The notes beneath the pieces are model-generated. The model saw nothing but the letters and a program-made list of their open reading frames with translations, searched no databases and was not told the origin of the DNA. A program made the translations under genes and the position numbers. This document shows, piece after piece, positions 63,101 to 64,000 of a stretch of DNA of 64,000 nt; position 1 is the first letter of the stretch, and each line of letters opens with the position of its first letter. This DNA comes from Aestuariispira ectoiniformans. Lineage in GTDB: Bacteria > Pseudomonadota > Alphaproteobacteria > UBA8366 > Aestuariispiraceae. The stretch spans positions 2,274,501 through 2,338,500 of the forward strand of contig NZ_CP062788.1 in assembly GCF_025136295.1 (NCBI RefSeq), read 5' to 3'.

Positions 63101-64000
63101 GGACGTCGGAACGGTTTGTGGTGCACCCGCACACGGGAGAGCGGCTGTACCGGACCGGCGACATGGGCCGTTATGTCACCGGAGGGGACCTTGAGTTTCT
63201 GGGACGCCGGGACTTCCAGGTGAAAGTGCAGGGTCACCGGATCGAACTGGGAGAGATCGAAGCGGCGCTGTCGTCGCATGAGGGTGTCGGACGTGCGGTT
63301 GCGGCTGCGCCGGGCGTATCGGGGCAGCGTCGTCTGGTGGCCTATGTGGTTGCCGCATCGGGAGAGCGTTTGGCGGAGGCGTCGCTGCTTGCGCATCTGC
63401 GGGACCGTTTGCCGGGCTATATGGTTCCAGGGCGTGTAGTTGTCCTGGACCGGCTTCCGTTGACGGCGAACGGCAAGGTCGACCGGAAGGCGCTTCCGCT
63501 ACCGTCGGTGGGCGGCGAGGGGCCGGCTCCGGCAGAAGTGACGGGACTTGCCGCACAGGTGGCGGCAGTCTGGTCAGAGGTTCTGGGGCGTCCCCTGGGA
63601 GGAGACGAGAACTGGTTTACGGCGGGCGGAGATTCCGTGTCTGCGGCCCGTGTTGCCGCGCGCCTGAGGGAAGGTGGCCTGAAGGTCACCATCCGCACCC
63701 TCTTTGCCCATCCGTCCCCGGTACAACTCGCCGCGGCTATGCAGGAAAACGGGGGTGTGCCCTCGAAACAATCCCCTGCCGAAACGCAACGCCGTCCGGC
63801 GAATGGGGCACCCCGCCAGATCAAGCTTGCACCACGTGGAGGAGTCTTCCCGCTGACACTTGCTCAGGAAGCGATGGTGCGCGCTGCCGAAATTTCGGCG
63901 GACCCTCATGCCTATATCTTATCGATTTCAGTGCGGCTGAAGGGTGCTTTGCATATCGGGGCGATGGAGCAGGCCCTGACGGCGCTGGTTTTACGCCACG
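54115..64000 (+). CDS. Giant nonribosomal peptide synthetase, 5' part (runs off the window)
   Basis: One uninterrupted frame from ATG 54115 to the right edge, at least 3295 codons. Domains in order: C1 (about 36-470), A1 (475-985), T1 (Ser1015), T2 (Ser1098), C2 (1140-1580), A2 (1595-2090), T3 (Ser2128), Cy (2183-2630), A3 (2640-3135), T4 (Ser3174), C4 (from about 3240). There is no epimerase or thioesterase within the window. C1 lacks an upstream module, so it is a starter domain accepting the fatty acyl group from the FAAL-T protein. By eye A1 is Asn-like, A2 unassigned, A3 Cys. The product so far would be acyl-Asn-X-thiazoline, then further residues encoded beyond the edge. Confidence 0.93.
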   Translation, partial: MSDVSRSQQSVLDLLEAARDEAGFEPASKYKIQVTGRQEGALSPGQEGLWYLHEAADAGTAYSVAAALLLEGPLDCDCLKRAVDTVVRRHDVLRTRFPISDDGPVQVVEPSGPGLIEDTLDENSLQHRLEQEFDTSFDIAAAPPVRWRLFRLGTDRHVLLFVAHHLVADAWSFNVICEELSSHYQAGGDDGRADLPVRYMDYAAFAQQAANSEETQESVAAWQQYLSGAPVATELPVDRPHSDTRGFRGATTQSRIGRQATKALRKLCDEEGATLFTVVLSGLAALLRRMGSGDDLVIGTPVAGRERPEVQGLVGYFLNTLALRLNLAGASTFRDLIAEAKEVTREAFAESRAPYDKVLKSVCPHHDLTGTGLFQVMLILQNVPEVPLDLAGVLVRRLDLHGSGAKFDLTFELTEHPNGIGVALEYALDLFETDTAKRLADGLKVLLSEAAKNPDVELETLPVMSKRHMASISRAAVGPKALAGRLDQLVRKHALDKPDRVALVQGAERMSYGALIARVDALAGALHAAGLRRGDIAAVVLPRSMDEMIAPLATWRCGAAYVVLDPKAPEARIADIVSQCGCKLAIASGQSVATLSGLGLDVVDPTADGAEPPVDVTGPDDLAYVMFTSGSTGQPKGVMVPHRALANYIRWAAKRFDAKKGGAHLSASTFDLALTNMFAPLAAGGECEILPGGVEELADRLSQGAHYGFLSLATSHMHMLSDLLDCPASGAADTVVLGAEVVVPGDVEQAMRYCRSARVVNEYGPTEATVGCTYFDATPEAVGPGGTTPIGRAIAGTELHVLDRQLQPVPNGVPGRLYVGGVGVAWGYLGKAALTAERFLPSPFGDGDRLYDTGDVVRRLGDGSLEFIRRADRQVKLHGFRIEPSEIEAAAYAVSGVTRCFAAVCPDGGGSERFILWVMGDVEVDDVRNELRDRLPDYMLPDCIVRLDRMPLTVNGKLDVASLPIPDGEIGKPDNLSEKTALSVTEHRIATVWQEILGTDVSDAAADFFALGGNSLTATRLLARLKTAFQIRLSLRDVMQKARRLSDLAALVDRSSGEETGLSINDISADGLCEIWSMFLAGGTLRPDDDPFEFGATSLTATRCLASLRKSFPGLTLRDLYRHRTPRALAARLETVRHGGDGCARPVALSGLSAALTAAQSRLLLLAEMFPEDTSYHVVVAFFLDGPLDRDAFALAVGDLQMRHDALRVVIEKGEDPCMRLVEPTGVPIEFDDGPIKQDEVTDFVRDFAHQPFDLETGPLWRLGVRPVQGKKTRHIVALSMHHIVSDGWSVSVMLEELSTLYAARASKSGSILPSAPSYLNQTSRADWTNAPDDASRRYWRERLDDIAQVVSLGDIRPRPLEMSFEGRETPVILDHQLEKSIRDAARRSATTVNAILLSTLAILVGRLSREQRFAIGVPFAGRLEPDTQRAVGLFVNAVALPVDVPVDASVTDIVTSISDTLIDASDHQHVPFDVVVSDVLKARDVAIHPIYQIGFNGLGEHPDTLPFGDLSAHHLPVEDRTSKLDINLYVSEPSGCLNLRLVWNSALFTEARMDAFVQQYRAVLQSVCEGGDVVGRIALPPAGQLDGAVGKALPAVGLLERIDAVCRSQPDRLAVSAGETSLDYRALDQRADALAVALVSGGVAAGETVLLLAEKHWRLPVAMLACLRLGAAFAVVDAIAPGAWLDRLRKGVRPAAMVAAGGDCSNATLEELGADNILCLGVNAPGLGDAVDAGATVPRAIGNLPVSLTYTSGSTGVPRAVLMDRSSLDMFADWYIAETELNPDDRSAVLSALGHDPLVRDVLVPFAAGASIHLPPVEGNLVSWLKQVGATITNVTPGRWTVLAEEADVVLPKLRVLLFGGERVEPSAIRQARIKAPYTRILNAYGTTETAQIAAWGEAEENGVSALTSASSGNGLHVQGPDGQPAGIGEVGEVAVVGSCVAIGYWNAPGQTAQRFVPSSGGLREYRTGDLGRMDVEGRLEILGRADDELNLSGQRINPAEVAGAIRSIEGIRDAFVGTALSLDGTPILAAWVETAEALDAGGLSREVSQRLPVYLCPRRYSLCEALPRLANGKVDRAKLQVIGPDVGGDASVATVMEQRVAKIMADCLGCDTVGPNDDFFALGGHSLLAMRLVARIAHAFGVSIPLVDLFQDATSRGIAARIDGGLGEEKADSKGVAFDSDRYSPFPLTDLQEAYWIGRTADFDLGTGAHTYVEIACDRLDIDRFRGAVGRLVERHDMLRAVISPEGTQSVLPNPGAPDIPVLDLRDCNKHEAAAQLQDLRVRMEGGASDLSCWPLFSFAISRHDDGDRIHFGCELIIADAWSFGIMARDLGRFYNEPALELPALSLSFRSIVLNEHQRRGTAAHDAARNYWADRLPTMPGPISLPQEKAAAALSVQQYSRTAITLSADEWARLSENSARRRLTPSTAILAAYAETLAQFAEEQHFLLTLTLFNRPQNEDEIGDVVGDFTSVNIFEVDARSAVPFCDFASTVQAQLWADLDHASYGGLSVLRDLSRQRGNNVAAIPVVFTSVLGTGAEGGADTGLQGTVVYRAGRTPQVAMDCIVHEADGKLVVELNVVEGIFYDGFVSGLQEVFERRLRGLAASAGWDEALAQSLPREQEACRAEVNATALEIVPQRLETGFLMRAAEAGDRVAVIDDAGQASYAEVASAAGAVAQALGPSEGRIVGIQMDKDRSQIAAVIGVLAAGGAYLPLAPDLPAARLEGIVAQAGIDTVLTQSWLQDGLMLPDDVRRVPVDSLAPGQAPRPGDVPGGPDALAYVIMTSGSTGTPKGVAMTHGATWNTIADVNRRFGVGPQDRVLSVSALTFDLSVWDIFGLLSAGGAVVLPSMSERPDPEAWLTRMARDGVTVWNSVPALMEILLSEAEGSSCKGLEGLRVALASGDVVPGDLGARLRSHAPEASLWALGGATEAAIWSNFKAATSPVVGAVAYGRPLSNQRFYVLDEAMRARPDHVPGEMWIAGRGLAQGYLGDEERTSERFVVHPHTGERLYRTGDMGRYVTGGDLEFLGRRDFQVKVQGHRIELGEIEAALSSHEGVGRAVAAAPGVSGQRRLVAYVVAASGERLAEASLLAHLRDRLPGYMVPGRVVVLDRLPLTANGKVDRKALPLPSVGGEGPAPAEVTGLAAQVAAVWSEVLGRPLGGDENWFTAGGDSVSAARVAARLREGGLKVTIRTLFAHPSPVQLAAAMQENGGVPSKQSPAETQRRPANGAPRQIKLAPRGGVFPLTLAQEAMVRAAEISADPHAYILSISVRLKGALHIGAMEQALTALVLRH
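54220..57525 (+). other. NRPS module 1: C-A-T-T (lipo-initiation, Asn-like A domain)
   Basis: C1 has HHLVADAW (164-171): the second His and the Asp of HHxxxDG are kept but the final Gly is Ala170. A1 has TSGSTGQPKG (628-637), NEYGPTEAT (761 onward), YDTGD (851-855) and the catalytic lysine in NGK (955-957). Pocket residues by eye are D-L-T-?-V-G-E-V-G, close to the published Asn code DLTKLGEVGK; the residue at position 278 is uncertain. Two carrier domains follow, GGNSL with Ser1015 and GATSL with Ser1098. Confidence 0.75.
57526..60640 (+). other. NRPS module 2: C-A-T with an atypical A domain
   Basis: C2 has the intact HHIVSDG (1282-1288). A2 is divergent: TSGSTGVPRA (Arg1760 where Lys is usual), AYGTTETAQ instead of YGPTE, and DDELNLSGQRINPAEV in place of the DxQVKxxGxRIELGEIE loop. 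The A10 lysine (NGK, Lys2075) is kept. Pocket residues by eye are D-P-R-N-L-G-A-Q-I, which match no code I know. T3 has GGHSL with Ser2128. Confidence 0.7.
60661..63735 (+). other. NRPS module 3: Cy-A-T, cysteine heterocyclization
   Basis: The condensation domain is of the cyclization type: FPLTDLQEAYWIGR near 2188, LFNRPQNEDEIGDVVGDFTS (GDFT 2469-2472) and PVVFTSVLG are Cy hallmarks. The DxxxxDxxS motif reads E2317-LIIA-D2322-AW-S2325, with Glu for the first Asp. A3 has pocket residues D-L-W-N-L-S-L-I-W (D2830, L2831, W2834 onward), one change from the published Cys code DLYNLSLIWK. T4 has GGDS with Ser3174. A thiazoline is the expected outcome. Confidence 0.8.
63826..64000 (+). other. Start of a further NRPS condensation domain
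   Basis: After a linker, the frame continues with FPLTLAQEAMVRAAE and IGAMEQALTALVLRH, the opening helices of a condensation domain (C1-type motif and RRH-like region). The assembly line therefore continues past the right edge. Confidence 0.75.

Overview
The window looks like a chromosomal segment of an alphaproteobacterium, probably a free-living marine or soil type. The basis is a moderately high GC content, dense operons with 4-bp start/stop overlaps, many periplasmic-binding-protein ABC uptake systems, dimethylglycine dehydrogenase and betaine genes, and FAD, CoA and amidase catabolism typical of that class. I cannot place it to genus. No tRNA, rRNA, CRISPR array or insertion sequence was seen.

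Layout. (1) 1-372: the 3' end of a MalK/UgpC-type ATPase. (2) 544-13759: a sensor kinase and an NtrC-type sigma54 activator, followed by a near-perfect sigma54 promoter with two upstream inverted repeats. This promoter appears to drive two branched-chain-type binding proteins, a complete LivHMGF transporter, and two iron alcohol dehydrogenases flanking a succinate-semialdehyde-type dehydrogenase. Together they suggest uptake and oxidation of a hydroxy compound. (3) 13878-14826: decayed DNA, comprising an Lrp-type regulator with an in-frame amber codon and the C-terminal third of an NhaC antiporter. (4) 14908-24522: an alpha/beta hydrolase divergent from a TetR regulator. The TetR gene leads an operon for CoA activation and hydration of an unknown acid, with its own SBP-LivGFHM transporter. 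(5) 24676-32941: an AmiC/AmiR ligand sensor and ANTAR antiterminator behind a leader with an intrinsic terminator, then a dipeptide-type ABC transporter and a formamidase/acetamidase. (6) 33020-43621: a betaine/choline-type region with an inositol-monophosphatase-fold phosphatase divergent from a choline-kinase-like protein, dimethylglycine dehydrogenase, GATase1-AraC and DeoR regulators, and a ProXVW-type transporter whose permease is a tandem fusion. Two promoter regions here share helically phased TCRACA/TGTYGA half-sites. (7) 43745-43977: a frameshifted LysR remnant.

(8) 43982 to the right edge: a nonribosomal peptide gene cluster, the most interesting part. It encodes a phosphopantetheinyl transferase, an Fe(II)/2-oxoglutarate oxygenase resembling the free-amino-acid (BesD-like) group, a HemL-like PLP enzyme, a LysE exporter, a stand-alone A-T-reductase protein, a GNAT, an MbtH protein, a fatty-acyl-AMP ligase fused to a carrier, and a giant NRPS open to the window end (at least 3295 residues, C-A-T-T / C-A-T / Cy-A-T / C...). 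By eye, module 1 reads as Asn-like and module 3 as Cys with a heterocyclization domain. The predicted product is an N-acylated peptide containing a thiazoline, probably with an unusual amino-acid-derived amine or aldehyde made by the small enzymes upstream.

All motif and substrate-code readings were made by eye, without alignment software or database searches.
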